NCBI GenBank assembly: GCA_963663285.2
Contig: CAXXNI010000002.1
Span: 1,674,001-1,738,000 of the forward strand
Direction: 5' to 3'
DNA: 64,000 nt
DNA from: CAXXOK01 sp963663285
Lineage (GTDB): Bacteria > Bacillota > Clostridia > Christensenellales > Aristaeellaceae
The position numbers and the translations under genes are program-made. How positions within the stretch are numbered: position 1 is the first letter of the stretch; every line of letters begins with the position of its first letter. The notes beneath the pieces are model-generated. The model had not been told where the DNA came from and searched no databases. It saw only the letters and a program-made list of their open reading frames with translations. Of the stretch, positions 45,166 to 53,668 are shown one piece after another.

Positions 45166-46272
45166 ATGCAACAAACTTTTATCGCTGCCGCGGCTTTTGG
45201 GCTGGAAGGTGTCGCCGCTGCGGAGCTTAGGCATTTGGATATAGACGCACGGGCGGAAGCAGGCGGCGCGCGCTTTACCGGAGAATGGATAGACGCTATG
45301 CGCGCCAATCTTTGGCTGCGTACGGCAGACCGTGTGCTGTTGGTGCTTTGCGAACGCGAAGCCGTTACTTTTGAGGATTTATTTCAAGCGGTTTATGCCA
45401 TCGAATGGGAAAAACTGATGCCGCGCAATGCGGCGATAAACGTCAGCGGCAAGTGCGTGCGCAGTACGCTGATGAGCGTGCGCGATTGTCAAGCCGTAGC
45501 AAAAAAGGCTATCGTCAAGCGCCTGATGGACAAGCTGCATGTTTCCACCCTGCCGGAAACCGGCACAGCTTACCCCATTGATATTGCCATCCGGCAGGAT
45601 CAGCTGCGCGTAACGCTGGATATGAGCGGCGAGGCGCTCAACCGGCGTGGCTACCGCACATGGAACGGCGAAGCCCCTTTGCGGGAAACGTTAGCCGCGG
45701 CACTGCTGCAAATTTCCCCATGGCGGCCGCAGCAGCCGCTGTATGACCCCTGCTGCGGCACCGGCACATTGCTGGTCGAAGCCGCCATGCGCGCAACCCA
45801 CCGCGCGCCGGGGCTGAAGCGCACTTTTGCCTGCGAGCAGTATCCCTTTATGCCCAAAGCAGATATTGATGCGCTCCGGCAGGAAGCCGAAGCCGCATAT
45901 ACCCCGGAAACGCCGTTTGACATTGGCGGCAGTGATGTAGATCCCGACGCGATTGCCCTGTGTGAAAAACACATCCGTCAAGCAGGCTACGACTACCGTA
46001 TTCCTGTAGAAGTACAGGATTTGCGTACGCTGCAATTGCCGCAGGAAAACGGTTTTTTCATCTGCAACCCTCCCTATGGCGAGCGGTTGGGCGATCAGGA
46101 AAGTTGCCGTGCCCTGTACCGGGAGCTGGGGTTGCTGCTCAAACGTCATCCTACATGGAAAATGGGGGTTATTGCGTCCGATCCGGCATTTGAGCGGTAT
46201 TTCGGCCGCCGTGCCCAGCGCAAACGCAGGCTGTACAACGGGCGTCTGGAGTGTGAGTTCTTCCTTTTCTAA
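45166..46272 (+). CDS. THUMP-domain class I rRNA methyltransferase (RlmL N-terminal / YpsC type)
   Basis: A 368-residue protein: ferredoxin-like plus THUMP RNA-binding region (about 1-155) and a Rossmann methyltransferase (165-368) with DPCCGTGTLLVEAA and the catalytic NPPYGERL near 300. It lacks the RlmK half found in the E. coli RlmKL fusion, as is normal in Firmicutes. It probably makes an N2-methylguanosine in 23S rRNA. AGGAGGAGG precedes the ATG. Confidence 0.9.
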   Translation: MQQTFIAAAAFGLEGVAAAELRHLDIDARAEAGGARFTGEWIDAMRANLWLRTADRVLLVLCEREAVTFEDLFQAVYAIEWEKLMPRNAAINVSGKCVRSTLMSVRDCQAVAKKAIVKRLMDKLHVSTLPETGTAYPIDIAIRQDQLRVTLDMSGEALNRRGYRTWNGEAPLRETLAAALLQISPWRPQQPLYDPCCGTGTLLVEAAMRATHRAPGLKRTFACEQYPFMPKADIDALRQEAEAAYTPETPFDIGGSDVDPDAIALCEKHIRQAGYDYRIPVEVQDLRTLQLPQENGFFICNPPYGERLGDQESCRALYRELGLLLKRHPTWKMGVIASDPAFERYFGRRAQRKRRLYNGRLECEFFLF

Positions 46273-46282
46273 ACGAAAAGTG

Positions 46283-46312
46283 ATGGAGTCAAGCGCTGCT
46301 TGGCTCCATTTT
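46283..46312 (+). terminator. Terminator after the RlmL-type gene
   Basis: A 12-bp stem (46283-46294 with 46298-46309, one G-U pair) and TTTT. Confidence 0.8.
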
Positions 46313-46352
46313 CATTGCAAACGGCATTCGCCCTCTGTTCCGTACGTCGTAC

Positions 46353-46481
46353 AGAAATACTTTCAACTCACGTATCGATTTTATTGCTTTAGCAAAGCCG
46401 AATTTTTACTTCCATACGGGATGGGGCGACGATGACCCCGAATTCCTCTATGTAAAACGCAATATGCCCATTAAGATATAG
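46353..46481 (+). pseudogene. Possible coding remnant, unrecognised
   Basis: One frame between the terminator and the next promoter reads like a protein C-terminus: it includes RIDFIALAKPN, FYFHTGWGDDDPEF and LYVKRNMPIKI, then a TAG at 46479-46481. It has no start codon or ribosome site and is cut off by the terminator. It could be the decayed end of a lost gene. I cannot name the family, and a chance open frame is possible. Confidence 0.3.
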
Positions 46482-46529
46482 TTGACTCCGTCCAATAAAT
46501 GTAGTATGCTATTTTTACTGGACGGAGTC
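46482..46529 (+). promoter_or_regulatory. Promoter with flanking 11-bp inverted repeat, MarR-GNAT gene
   Basis: TTGACT (46482-46487), 17 nt and TATGCT (46505-46510). GACTCCGTCCA (46484-46494) overlaps the -35 and its exact complement lies at 46519-46529, just past the -10. The arms bracket the polymerase site and may be bound by the encoded MarR-type regulator; the 24-nt separation is wider than a single MarR site. Confidence 0.65.
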
Positions 46530-46554
46530 CATTATTCTTTAGGAGGGAAAGCCG

Positions 46555-47469
46555 ATGACTACACAAAACGAAGCCACGCAAAAAATACGCAGTTTCAACC
46601 GCTTTTATACCCACTTGTTGGGACTGTTGGACCGGCATATATTGGATTCCGATTTTTCGCTGACCGAAGCGCGGGTACTGTTGGAAATCAGCAAAGAAAA
46701 CGGCACCACCGCCCGCAAGCTGACCGAGCGCCTGAAAATTGACCCCAGCTATATGAGCCGGATGCTGCGGGGTTTTGAAGCCCGCTCTTTGATTACCCAA
46801 ACGCCCTCCCCTACGGACAGCCGCAGCAAAGTGATTACATCAACGGCCGAAGGGCTTTTCGCACTGGAGCGGCTGAGCGAGCGTTCGGACGCGCAGGTGC
46901 GCTCGCTCACCGATGCGCTCTCGCCGGAGGAACTGCAATCCGTGCTGGATGCCATGGCGTTAATCCGCAGCCAGTTTTCCCGCGCGGTCTTCCCGGCGGT
47001 GATTCGCAACTATCTGCCCGGCGATGAGGAATATATAATCCGGCGGCATCGTGAGCTGTACCTGAACGAGTATGGCCTGAACGAAGCATTTGCTGGGTAC
47101 GTACACAAGACCGTGCATCATCTGACCGATCACCTTGACCCAAGCAACGAATGCGTGCTGATTGCCGAGGTGAACAGCCGCCCCATGGGCAGCATCGCCA
47201 TTGCACGAGTCGACGCGCAAAATGCCCAACTCCGCTTCTTTTTATTAGAGCCGGAAGCCCGGGGTTACGGGCTTGGGTTGCGGCTGGCTGAAAGCGCCAT
47301 TGCGTTTTGCCGCAAAGTTGGGTATACCCATGTTTTTCTGGAAACGATCAACCTGCTTACAACCGCCCGCTCCATTTACAAACGGCTGGGGTTCCAGCTG
47401 ACCCGCTTGTTTCCCCAAGCTGATTGGGGGCCGGACGTTATAGAAGAATATTGGGAGCTGACGCTGTAA
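46555..47469 (+). CDS. MarR-type regulator fused to a GNAT acetyltransferase
   Basis: A 304-residue two-domain protein. Residues 1-145 are a MarR winged helix (FSLTEARVLLEIS, TERLKIDPSYMSRMLRGF recognition helix, SPTDSRSKVI wing). Residues 148-304 form a GNAT domain with the acyl-CoA loop EARGYGLGLRLAE (about 232-244) and SIYKRLGFQ. Such fusions are known in Firmicutes and Actinobacteria; the acetylation target is generally unknown. AGGAGGG precedes the ATG. The palindromic promoter suggests self-regulation. Confidence 0.88.
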   Translation: MTTQNEATQKIRSFNRFYTHLLGLLDRHILDSDFSLTEARVLLEISKENGTTARKLTERLKIDPSYMSRMLRGFEARSLITQTPSPTDSRSKVITSTAEGLFALERLSERSDAQVRSLTDALSPEELQSVLDAMALIRSQFSRAVFPAVIRNYLPGDEEYIIRRHRELYLNEYGLNEAFAGYVHKTVHHLTDHLDPSNECVLIAEVNSRPMGSIAIARVDAQNAQLRFFLLEPEARGYGLGLRLAESAIAFCRKVGYTHVFLETINLLTTARSIYKRLGFQLTRLFPQADWGPDVIEEYWELTL

Positions 47470-47493
47470 CCGCTCTGTAACCATAGGTTCCCC

Positions 47494-47544
47494 ATCAACG
47501 AAAAATGCCGGTCGCAGTTATAACGACCGGCATTTTTCGTTGAT
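47494..47544. terminator. Bidirectional terminator with a 21-bp perfect stem
   Basis: Positions 47494-47514 and 47524-47544 are exact complements around a 9-nt loop. A-rich and T-rich runs inside the stem give both converging genes a T tract. Confidence 0.9.
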
Positions 47545-47548
47545 TCTT

Positions 47549-48544
47549 TTAGAGCAGCGTATATTGGACGATCAGCGACGTTGCCGAAAGCACAATCCAG
47601 CAGATCAGCCCCATCAGGATTGGCCTTCCGCCTTTCTTAACAAGGTTTACGAGGTTCGTATTCAAGCCAATGGCGGCCATAGCCATCACAATCATGAATT
47701 TACCGGCCTGCGAAAGCCAATGCGTCAGCGCCGGGGGCAGCGAAACGAAGGTGTTCAGCACCGACGCCAGCAGGAAACCCAGCACGAACCACGGAAAAAT
47801 TTTTCCGAAGTGATACACACGTTTTTCGTCGACCCCCGCCCTACGCGCCTTATACAGTGCCAGTGCCAGCGTAACCGGGATGATCATCAGCGTACGGGTC
47901 AGTTTCACGATCACGGCGAGGTCGCCCGCCGCCGCGCTGTAGGTGTAGCCCGCCGCCACCACGGAGGACGTATCGTTGATCGCCGTGCCCGCCCATATAC
48001 CAAAATGCTGGTTGCTCATGCCAAACAGGTGCCCGAGCGCCGGAAACAGGAATGCCGCGATCACGTTGAACAGGAAAATTGTGGAGATCGAGTGGGCTAC
48101 ATCCTCATCATCGGCGCCGATCACAGGGGCTGTAGCCGCGATAGCCGATCCGCCGCATATGGCAGTGCCCACGCCGATCAGGATTTTCGTATTGCCGTCT
48201 ATTTTCAATGCCCTGCCGACGATATAAGCGGTCACGAATGTCGCTGTAAGGGTGAAAGCCATCAGCTCCAGGGTCTTCGCGCCCGCATGTACGACACTGT
48301 ACAGGTTCATGCTGAACCCAAGCAAAATAATGGAATATTGCAGCAATATCCTTGAGGTAAACCGGATGCCGGCATCCAACGCCACCGGACGCTTCCAAAA
48401 CGCCAGCAGCATGCCGAACAGAATACCGAGTACCGGACTGCCGATTACCGGCACCGCCGAACCAATGAACCACGCGGGAACTGCAATTAAACCCGCAAGC
48501 AGAATTCCGGGTACCTTTTGCCAGAAATTCTTCAACTTCTTCAT
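47549..48544 (-). CDS. YeiH/UPF0324-family membrane transporter
   Basis: A 331-residue membrane protein with about ten helices and the family blocks GSPVLGILFGMLLAF, ILLGFSMNLYSV, CGGSAIAATAPVIGA and GTAINDTSSVVAAGYTYS. Members have been proposed as sulfate or sulfite exporters. It is divergent from a LysR regulator, the same pairing as yeiH-yeiE. ATG 48544 directly abuts GGGAG, so TTG 48535 (8-nt spacing) could be the true start. Confidence 0.85.
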   Translation of the reverse strand: MKKLKNFWQKVPGILLAGLIAVPAWFIGSAVPVIGSPVLGILFGMLLAFWKRPVALDAGIRFTSRILLQYSIILLGFSMNLYSVVHAGAKTLELMAFTLTATFVTAYIVGRALKIDGNTKILIGVGTAICGGSAIAATAPVIGADDEDVAHSISTIFLFNVIAAFLFPALGHLFGMSNQHFGIWAGTAINDTSSVVAAGYTYSAAAGDLAVIVKLTRTLMIIPVTLALALYKARRAGVDEKRVYHFGKIFPWFVLGFLLASVLNTFVSLPPALTHWLSQAGKFMIVMAMAAIGLNTNLVNLVKKGGRPILMGLICWIVLSATSLIVQYTLL

Positions 48545-48566
48545 CTCCCGCTGGTCAGTATACCGT

Positions 48567-48595
48567 TTGACAATGAATAAGTAAAATATTATTAT
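48567..48595 (+). promoter_or_regulatory. Promoter of the LysR-type gene
   Basis: TTGACA (48567-48572), 17-nt spacer and TATTAT (48590-48595). Confidence 0.65.
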
Positions 48596-48612
48596 CTTAT
48601 CAATATCATAAG
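48577..48612. promoter_or_regulatory. ATAAG/CTTAT repeats, candidate LysR operator
   Basis: ATAAG (48577-48581), CTTAT (48596-48600) and ATAAG (48608-48612) alternate. The last two form CTTAT-N7-ATAAG, which contains the T-N11-A pattern of LysR sites. They overlap the lysR promoter between two divergent genes. Confidence 0.5.
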
Positions 48613-48635
48613 TTTTTCGATTGTGAGGGATTGCT

Positions 48636-49529
48636 ATGACCCTGCGCCATTTCCGTGTTTTCGTCGCGGTTTGCGATACCATGAATATGACAGCGGCAGC
48701 GCAAGCCCTCTTCATGTCCCAATCGGCGGTAAGCCAGTCGATTGCCGAGTTGGAAAAACAATACGGTGTAAGGCTTTTCGAGCGGCTTTCCAAAAAGCTT
48801 TATCTGACCGGGGCGGGCGAAAAGCTACTCGGTTACGCGCGTCCGCTGCTGCGCATGAGCGCAGAAGCCGACCATGAACTCCGGGCGCTGGGTGAAAACG
48901 AAACCCTGCGCATTGGCGCGAGCCTGACCGTAGGGAGCTGCCTGCTGCCCCAGCTTGCGGCGGCTTTCCGGTCGCAGGCGACAGGGACGCGCATCGAAGT
49001 GACGGAGAACAACACCCGGCGGATTGAGCAAATGATTTTGGCAGATCAGCTGGATTTCGGCATCGTCGAGGGCGCCACATCCTCCCCGGATGTGCTCGCC
49101 CACCCGCTGATGGAGGATGAAATGGTGCTGGTCTGCGCCCCGTGTCATCGTTTCGCAGGCATGCCGGAAGTAGCGCCGGAAGCACTCTCCGGCGAGGATT
49201 TCATCATCCGCGAAGAGGGCAGCGGTACACGGGAGACTTTTGAAAAAGGCATGAGCGGGCTTCCCTGGCATGCCGCGTGGGTCTGTAACAACGCCGATTC
49301 CATCCGCATGGCTGTTGAGAACAACATCGGCATATCGGTAATCTCCCGTCTTTCGGTCGCACGGGATTTGACTGCCGGACTGCTGTGCGCGGTACCGGTA
49401 CACTCGCTGCGCTTCACCCGCACCTTTCAGGTGATCTACCATAAAAACAAATTCATCACCCGGGCGATGCAGACGTTCATGGATTTTTGCGAAGACTATG
49501 TGCAAAAGTCCGGGCCGGAACCCGCTTGA
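48636..49529 (+). CDS. LysR-family transcriptional regulator (CysL/YeiE-like)
   Basis: A 297-residue regulator with an N-terminal winged helix-turn-helix (1-60; MTAAAQALFMSQSAVSQSIAEL) and a two-lobed effector-binding domain (about 88-290). It is divergent from the YeiH-type gene, which is its most likely target; a sulfur compound could be the effector by analogy. The last codons form the left arm of the terminator. Confidence 0.92.
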   Translation: MTLRHFRVFVAVCDTMNMTAAAQALFMSQSAVSQSIAELEKQYGVRLFERLSKKLYLTGAGEKLLGYARPLLRMSAEADHELRALGENETLRIGASLTVGSCLLPQLAAAFRSQATGTRIEVTENNTRRIEQMILADQLDFGIVEGATSSPDVLAHPLMEDEMVLVCAPCHRFAGMPEVAPEALSGEDFIIREEGSGTRETFEKGMSGLPWHAAWVCNNADSIRMAVENNIGISVISRLSVARDLTAGLLCAVPVHSLRFTRTFQVIYHKNKFITRAMQTFMDFCEDYVQKSGPEPA

Positions 49530-49547
49530 GTTCCAGCCCGGACTTTT
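49504..49547 (+). terminator. Terminator overlapping the lysR 3' end
   Basis: An 18-bp stem (49504-49521 with 49530-49547, one G-U pair) ending in TTTT; the stop codon sits in the loop. Confidence 0.85.
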
Positions 49548-49625
49548 GTGTATGAAAAGAGTGGAATCCCTCCGCTCTTTTAAGTATTTATCAGAGATTT
49601 CTTATCCATAAAACCGGATGGCAAA

Positions 49626-50099
49626 TCAATCCTGCTCCGAAAAATCCGCTTCCATGGGGGGCATTTGGTCGCATACCAGCAGCAGTGCGTCCTCGCCGTT
49701 GTCCTCATAATACTGTTTACGAACGCCCAGTTTGAGAAAGCCAAGGCTTTTGTATAAATTGAGCGCCGGTTCGTTGCTTTTTCGCACTTCCAGCGTCATA
49801 TACTGCACGCCCAAGTTGGCGGCGTACTGCATCAGCGCCTGCATTAAAGCCCGCCCAATGCCTTTGCCGCGATGTTCCTTGCGCACCGCCACATTGGTAA
49901 TGTGCCCTTCTTCAAAGATCATCCACGCACCGCCGTAGCCGATAATCTCCCCATTTTCTTCCGCCACAAGGTAGCGCGCGCAGGCATTGCGCTGCATCTC
50001 ATCCAAAAAGCTCTGGCGCGACCACGGCGTAGAGAACGTCGCCTGTTCAATCGCGTGTACGGCAGTCACATCCTCCAGCGTCATCCGTCGAATGGTCAT
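49626..50099 (-). CDS. rimI: Ribosomal protein bS18 alanine N-acetyltransferase
   Basis: A 157-residue GNAT with the RimI opening IRRMTLEDVTAVHAIEQ, the acyl-CoA loop RKEHRGKGIGRAL (about 73-85) and RKSNEPALNLYKSLGF. It acetylates the N-terminus of S18 or related proteins. It overlaps tsaB by 4 nt, the conserved tsaE-tsaB-rimI order. Confidence 0.93.
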   Translation of the reverse strand: MTIRRMTLEDVTAVHAIEQATFSTPWSRQSFLDEMQRNACARYLVAEENGEIIGYGGAWMIFEEGHITNVAVRKEHRGKGIGRALMQALMQYAANLGVQYMTLEVRKSNEPALNLYKSLGFLKLGVRKQYYEDNGEDALLLVCDQMPPMEADFSEQD

Positions 50100-50809
50100 G
50101 AGTGCGCCGCCTTCAGTTTCGCCATACGCGCCCGCTCCGCTTGCGGCGCGCGCAGATACTTCGGCATCAGAGTCAAATAATCCACTTGTTCGTCCGCATG
50201 TGCCTCCGCCAGCAGCGCCACCGCTGCCGGCCGCAGATAGCTCATGTGCGCAGGCGGAAATACCGCCCTATCGCCAAGCCGCGCTACAATCGCCTCGCGG
50301 CTTGGCGCCGCGCCGTCGCCGGCAAAGCAAAGCTTTTGTTCCGGCTTTGCCACAGCCAAAGCGTGATCTAAAAAGTCATTCAGTTTTGCGGCTTCATCCA
50401 CGATCATCCGCACCGGGGGCATACCGGGGGTAAACGCCGCGCCATACACCTGCCCGGCGCGCGCATCCTGCACAGGGCACAGGAGCATATCTGTCTGGCC
50501 GCAGCCTGCTGCCAGCGCCTCCAGCGCATCGATCCCCACGCAGGGAATGTTCAAGCCGTGCGCCATGCCTTTTACGGTACTTACGCCGATGCGCACCCCG
50601 GTAAACGAACCGGGTCCGACAACGGCGGCCAGCAAATCCATTTGGTCTACCGTGAGCCCCGCGCGCATCAGCGCTTCATCCACCATGGGCATCAGGTTGA
50701 CCGAATGGGTGCGTTTATTCACCGCCGCGCCCTCGTACAGCACGCGGCCATCCTGTGTTACCGCAACGCCGCAGACCGGGCCGGACGTATCCAGCGCCAA
50801 AATTCTCAT
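50096..50809 (-). CDS. tsaB: tRNA t6A biosynthesis protein TsaB
   Basis: A 237-residue ASKHA-fold protein with LALDTSGPVCGVAV at the start and VGPGSFTGVRIGVSTVKGMA. It is the partner of TsaD and TsaE in making threonylcarbamoyladenosine at position 37 of ANN-decoding tRNAs. It is not catalytic alone; tsaD is not in this window. It overlaps tsaE by 4 nt. Confidence 0.95.
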   Translation of the reverse strand: MRILALDTSGPVCGVAVTQDGRVLYEGAAVNKRTHSVNLMPMVDEALMRAGLTVDQMDLLAAVVGPGSFTGVRIGVSTVKGMAHGLNIPCVGIDALEALAAGCGQTDMLLCPVQDARAGQVYGAAFTPGMPPVRMIVDEAAKLNDFLDHALAVAKPEQKLCFAGDGAAPSREAIVARLGDRAVFPPAHMSYLRPAAVALLAEAHADEQVDYLTLMPKYLRAPQAERARMAKLKAAHS

Positions 50810-51270
50810 GCTTTATCCTCCAACGCAAGCGCATCCAACGCGTGAAACCCGCCTTCGGGGATCAGCGTAAAGCTGCGTATATTTTCGTCCAGCGCACGGA
50901 TAACGATGCGCAGGCGCGTTTCCGGCAAGGCGTCCTCCGCGGCGCTGGGCCATTCCACCACCGCGACACCATCGTCATACAGGTACTCGTCCATCGCCAT
51001 TTCGTACAGTTCTTCCGAGCTGCCCACACGATACCAATCGAAGTGGAAAAGAGGCAGGCGGCCGGTATTGTACACCTGCAATATGGTAAAACTGGGGCTG
51101 GGGATATAGCCCGTAACGCCAAGCCCTTGCGCTATGCCGCGCGTAAACTCGCTTTTTCCGGCGCCCAAATCCCCTTCCAGCAGTATCACATCCCCAGCCT
51201 GCAATTGTCCGGCAATCCGCTGCCCCAGCACGCGGGTTTCCGCTGCGCTGCCGGTTCTCAGCTCGATCAT
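50806..51270 (-). CDS. tsaE: tRNA t6A biosynthesis ATPase TsaE
   Basis: A 154-residue P-loop ATPase with Walker A GDLGAGKS (33-40) and SPSFTILQVYNTGRLPLFHFDWYR, the TsaE signature. It resets the TsaBD complex. It is first in the tsaE-tsaB-rimI transcript. Confidence 0.95.
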   Translation of the reverse strand: MIELRTGSAAETRVLGQRIAGQLQAGDVILLEGDLGAGKSEFTRGIAQGLGVTGYIPSPSFTILQVYNTGRLPLFHFDWYRVGSSEELYEMAMDEYLYDDGVAVVEWPSAAEDALPETRLRIVIRALDENIRSFTLIPEGGFHALDALALEDKA

Positions 51271-51360
51271 GGTTCATCTTCTTTCCAATACACCGTTTTT
51301 CGGGCTACCCGATTAACCGCCTTGCCTTTGTTATAGCAAGCATACCCGACGGTTCAGCCC

Positions 51361-51993
51361 TTAGCGTCGGGGCCTGCCGTTCGCGCTGCCCGCCATATGC
51401 TGGCGACCATGCAAAATCGGCGAGAGAGGTTTATAAATCACAAAACCCAGCAGGCTGAGTACGCCCCATTTCAACAAATTGAACGGAGCCGTAATAGCAA
51501 AAACAAATTTCCATACCGTATCCAGGCTGGGAATGACCGTTTGCCCCATTGCAATAATCTGCTCAACCGGCATGCCGTAAGCCGCTCCGTAAAAGGGAAT
51601 CAGCAAATAAACGTTCGCCAGCACCCCGGTAACCGTAGCACACAGGCTACCCACCAGCATACCGAGTAGCGCGCCGCCGCGGGCTTTCTTATTGTAATAA
51701 ATCAGCCCGGCCGGTACCACCATGGCAGCCCCAATCAGAAAATCCGCCAGCTCCCCCACACCCTGCGAGGATGTATGCAAAAGGCCAATCAAGCTTTTGA
51801 TTGCCAGTATGATCACCCCGGCAACCGGCCCCATTGAAAAAGTGCCCAGCAACACCGGCAAATTGCTGAAATCCAGCTTATAAAACAGCACCACCGGTAT
51901 TTCCACCAAAAACAGCAGGCTAGCAATCGCGGCCAGAATCGCAATCATGGAAATGGTCTGGGTCGTGAAACGAAACGGTTTGTTTTGTGTCAT
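51361..51993 (-). CDS. ribU: Riboflavin ECF transporter S component
   Basis: A 210-residue membrane protein with six hydrophobic helices and the RibU-like LDFSNLPVLLGTFSMGPVAG (about 59-78). An FMN riboswitch in its leader supports riboflavin or FMN as substrate. Like BioY it needs the shared ECF energy module, which is not in the window. ATG 51993 follows GGAGGG. The tail is basic (GRQHMAGSANGRPRR). Confidence 0.92.
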   Translation of the reverse strand: MTQNKPFRFTTQTISMIAILAAIASLLFLVEIPVVLFYKLDFSNLPVLLGTFSMGPVAGVIILAIKSLIGLLHTSSQGVGELADFLIGAAMVVPAGLIYYNKKARGGALLGMLVGSLCATVTGVLANVYLLIPFYGAAYGMPVEQIIAMGQTVIPSLDTVWKFVFAITAPFNLLKWGVLSLLGFVIYKPLSPILHGRQHMAGSANGRPRR

Positions 51994-52019
51994 GAAAAAT
52001 CCCTCCGTGTCTACATAAA

Positions 52020-52050
52020 TTGCCCCTGATGGTTTCAGCATCAGGGGCAA
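52020..52050 (-). terminator. Terminator of the FMN riboswitch expression platform
   Basis: A perfect 12-bp stem (52020-52031 with 52039-52050) and a 7-nt loop between the aptamer and ribU, followed on the minus strand by TTTAT. Its likely role is premature termination when FMN is bound. Confidence 0.75.
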
Positions 52051-52070
52051 CCACTCACTAAGGGAGGCTG

Positions 52071-52210
52071 CTCTTCTCTCATCCGGACTACACGGCTTAC
52101 GCCGTTCACCGTCGGCTTCGGAATTTCACCGAATCGGCTCCAGTACCAAAGTACGGAGTTCGCGGGCTGTACCGCCGGTAGGGATTTCCACCCTGCCCCG
52201 AAGAAGCCAT
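52071..52210 (-). promoter_or_regulatory. FMN riboswitch (RFN element)
   Basis: The minus strand has the conserved RFN blocks: TTCGGGGCAGGGTGGAAATC, then CCCTACCGGCGGTA, AGCCCGCGA, and GTCCGGATGAGAGAAG at the 3' end. It lies in the 325-nt gap between galK and ribU and should control ribU. Confidence 0.93.
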
Positions 52211-52318
52211 CGTTGGGTTTCATTCCATTTATGCCGCACAGGCAAAAATGAAATGGTTTCTCGCGTGCATCATAGCACGGGACAGCTTGCTTGTCAATGC
52301 TGTCAAGGCGTTTCGTTC

Positions 52319-53623
52319 TTACACGTCCAACAGGTTTAGCACTGCCGCGCCTTCGGGGCGGATATCCAGAATTTCGCAGCTGTTTTCGCCAAATACGTTG
52401 CTCATGTCTTTCACAAAGCTGTCCAGATCTTTTTGCGGCACAAAGTTCAGCGTTGTACCCGCAAAGCCGCCGCCGTGCACACGCCATGCACCTTTGCCTT
52501 TCAGCTTACTGTCCGCCAGCATCAGCGCCAGAGCAATCTCCTCCGCATCGCTGCTGGCAAAAATGTTTTGCAGGTACATCGCGCTGCTGCGTCCGGATTC
52601 GATAATATTCTCCAAAAACAGCGGCAGGTTATCTGCCTGCAAAGCTTCCGTCATATCGGTTACACGGCGGTTTTCTTCAAAAAAGTGCGCGGCGCGTAAA
52701 ATCGCACGGTCACCCTTGCCCGCTCCCAGCTTTTCACGAACCATAGGAATGTTTTGCATAAACTGGTCGGGGCGTACCCGCCGCAGGCATTTTTCACCGA
52801 AGCAATCAGCCACCTGCCTCATCTCTTTGGGGATGGCGGCGTAAGCCGGCGTCAGATCGTCATGGCTGCCGCCGGTGTTTACCACGACCAGCGCATATCC
52901 TTTCGCGGCAAAATCATATGTGATCCGGTCAATCTTCGGCTCTTCATTCTTAAAATCGATGCACGTCAACCCGCCCAGACTGGATGCCGCTTGATCCATC
53001 AATCCGCTGGGCTTGCCGAAATACTCGTTTTCAGCATATTGCGAAACCTTGGCGCGCTTTACCGCGTCGATCCGCCAGCCATTATAAAGCGTATCAAAAA
53101 TGGCGCATATCATTACCTCAAACGCGGCGGACGAACTCAGCCCGCTGCCCGAGCGTACCGTGGAGGAAACAGCCGCGTCAAACCCGCCGATCGCAAAACC
53201 CTCGCTCTTCAGCTTTGCGGCAACGCCGCGCACCAGCCCGGCGGTGGTGCCCTTTTCCTCTTCATGCGGAATCAGATCGTCCAGTGAAAGGGTCAGGGGT
53301 TCATATCCGTCGCTGTGGATATGTACAAACTGATCCTTGCGCTTGCTGACGGCTGCCAGCGTATCCAGATTCACCGCCGCGGCCAGAACCTTGCCGCAGT
53401 TATGATCGGTATGGTTACCGCCGATCTCCGTACGCCCCGGCGCACTGACCATGTAAACGGGTCCGTCCACATTAAAATTATCTTCATGCTTTTTCAGCAT
53501 ATGGGTGTAACGCATGGTCTGCGTCACCATCATGCCGCCCCGCTGCCCGTACAGATGCGTAAGCCGTTTCATCACATCGGGGGTTTTTAATTGCCGGATC
53601 ATATGCGCGTATTGATTACTCAT
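52319..53623 (-). CDS. galK: Galactokinase
   Basis: A 434-residue GHMP kinase with the galactokinase signature in the variant PGRTEIGGNHTDHN (62-75), the ATP loop SGSGLSSSAAFE and the C-terminal GKGAWRVHGGGFAGT. It phosphorylates galactose for the Leloir pathway, but galT and galE are not nearby. It is longer than most (about 390) because of an N-terminal extension. GGAGGG precedes the ATG. Confidence 0.93.
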   Translation of the reverse strand: MSNQYAHMIRQLKTPDVMKRLTHLYGQRGGMMVTQTMRYTHMLKKHEDNFNVDGPVYMVSAPGRTEIGGNHTDHNCGKVLAAAVNLDTLAAVSKRKDQFVHIHSDGYEPLTLSLDDLIPHEEEKGTTAGLVRGVAAKLKSEGFAIGGFDAAVSSTVRSGSGLSSSAAFEVMICAIFDTLYNGWRIDAVKRAKVSQYAENEYFGKPSGLMDQAASSLGGLTCIDFKNEEPKIDRITYDFAAKGYALVVVNTGGSHDDLTPAYAAIPKEMRQVADCFGEKCLRRVRPDQFMQNIPMVREKLGAGKGDRAILRAAHFFEENRRVTDMTEALQADNLPLFLENIIESGRSSAMYLQNIFASSDAEEIALALMLADSKLKGKGAWRVHGGGFAGTTLNFVPQKDLDSFVKDMSNVFGENSCEILDIRPEGAAVLNLLDV

Positions 53624-53668
53624 GTGCCCTCCGCCGTCCTTCCCTTTCAGTTGGGGTATGTCCCTGTG

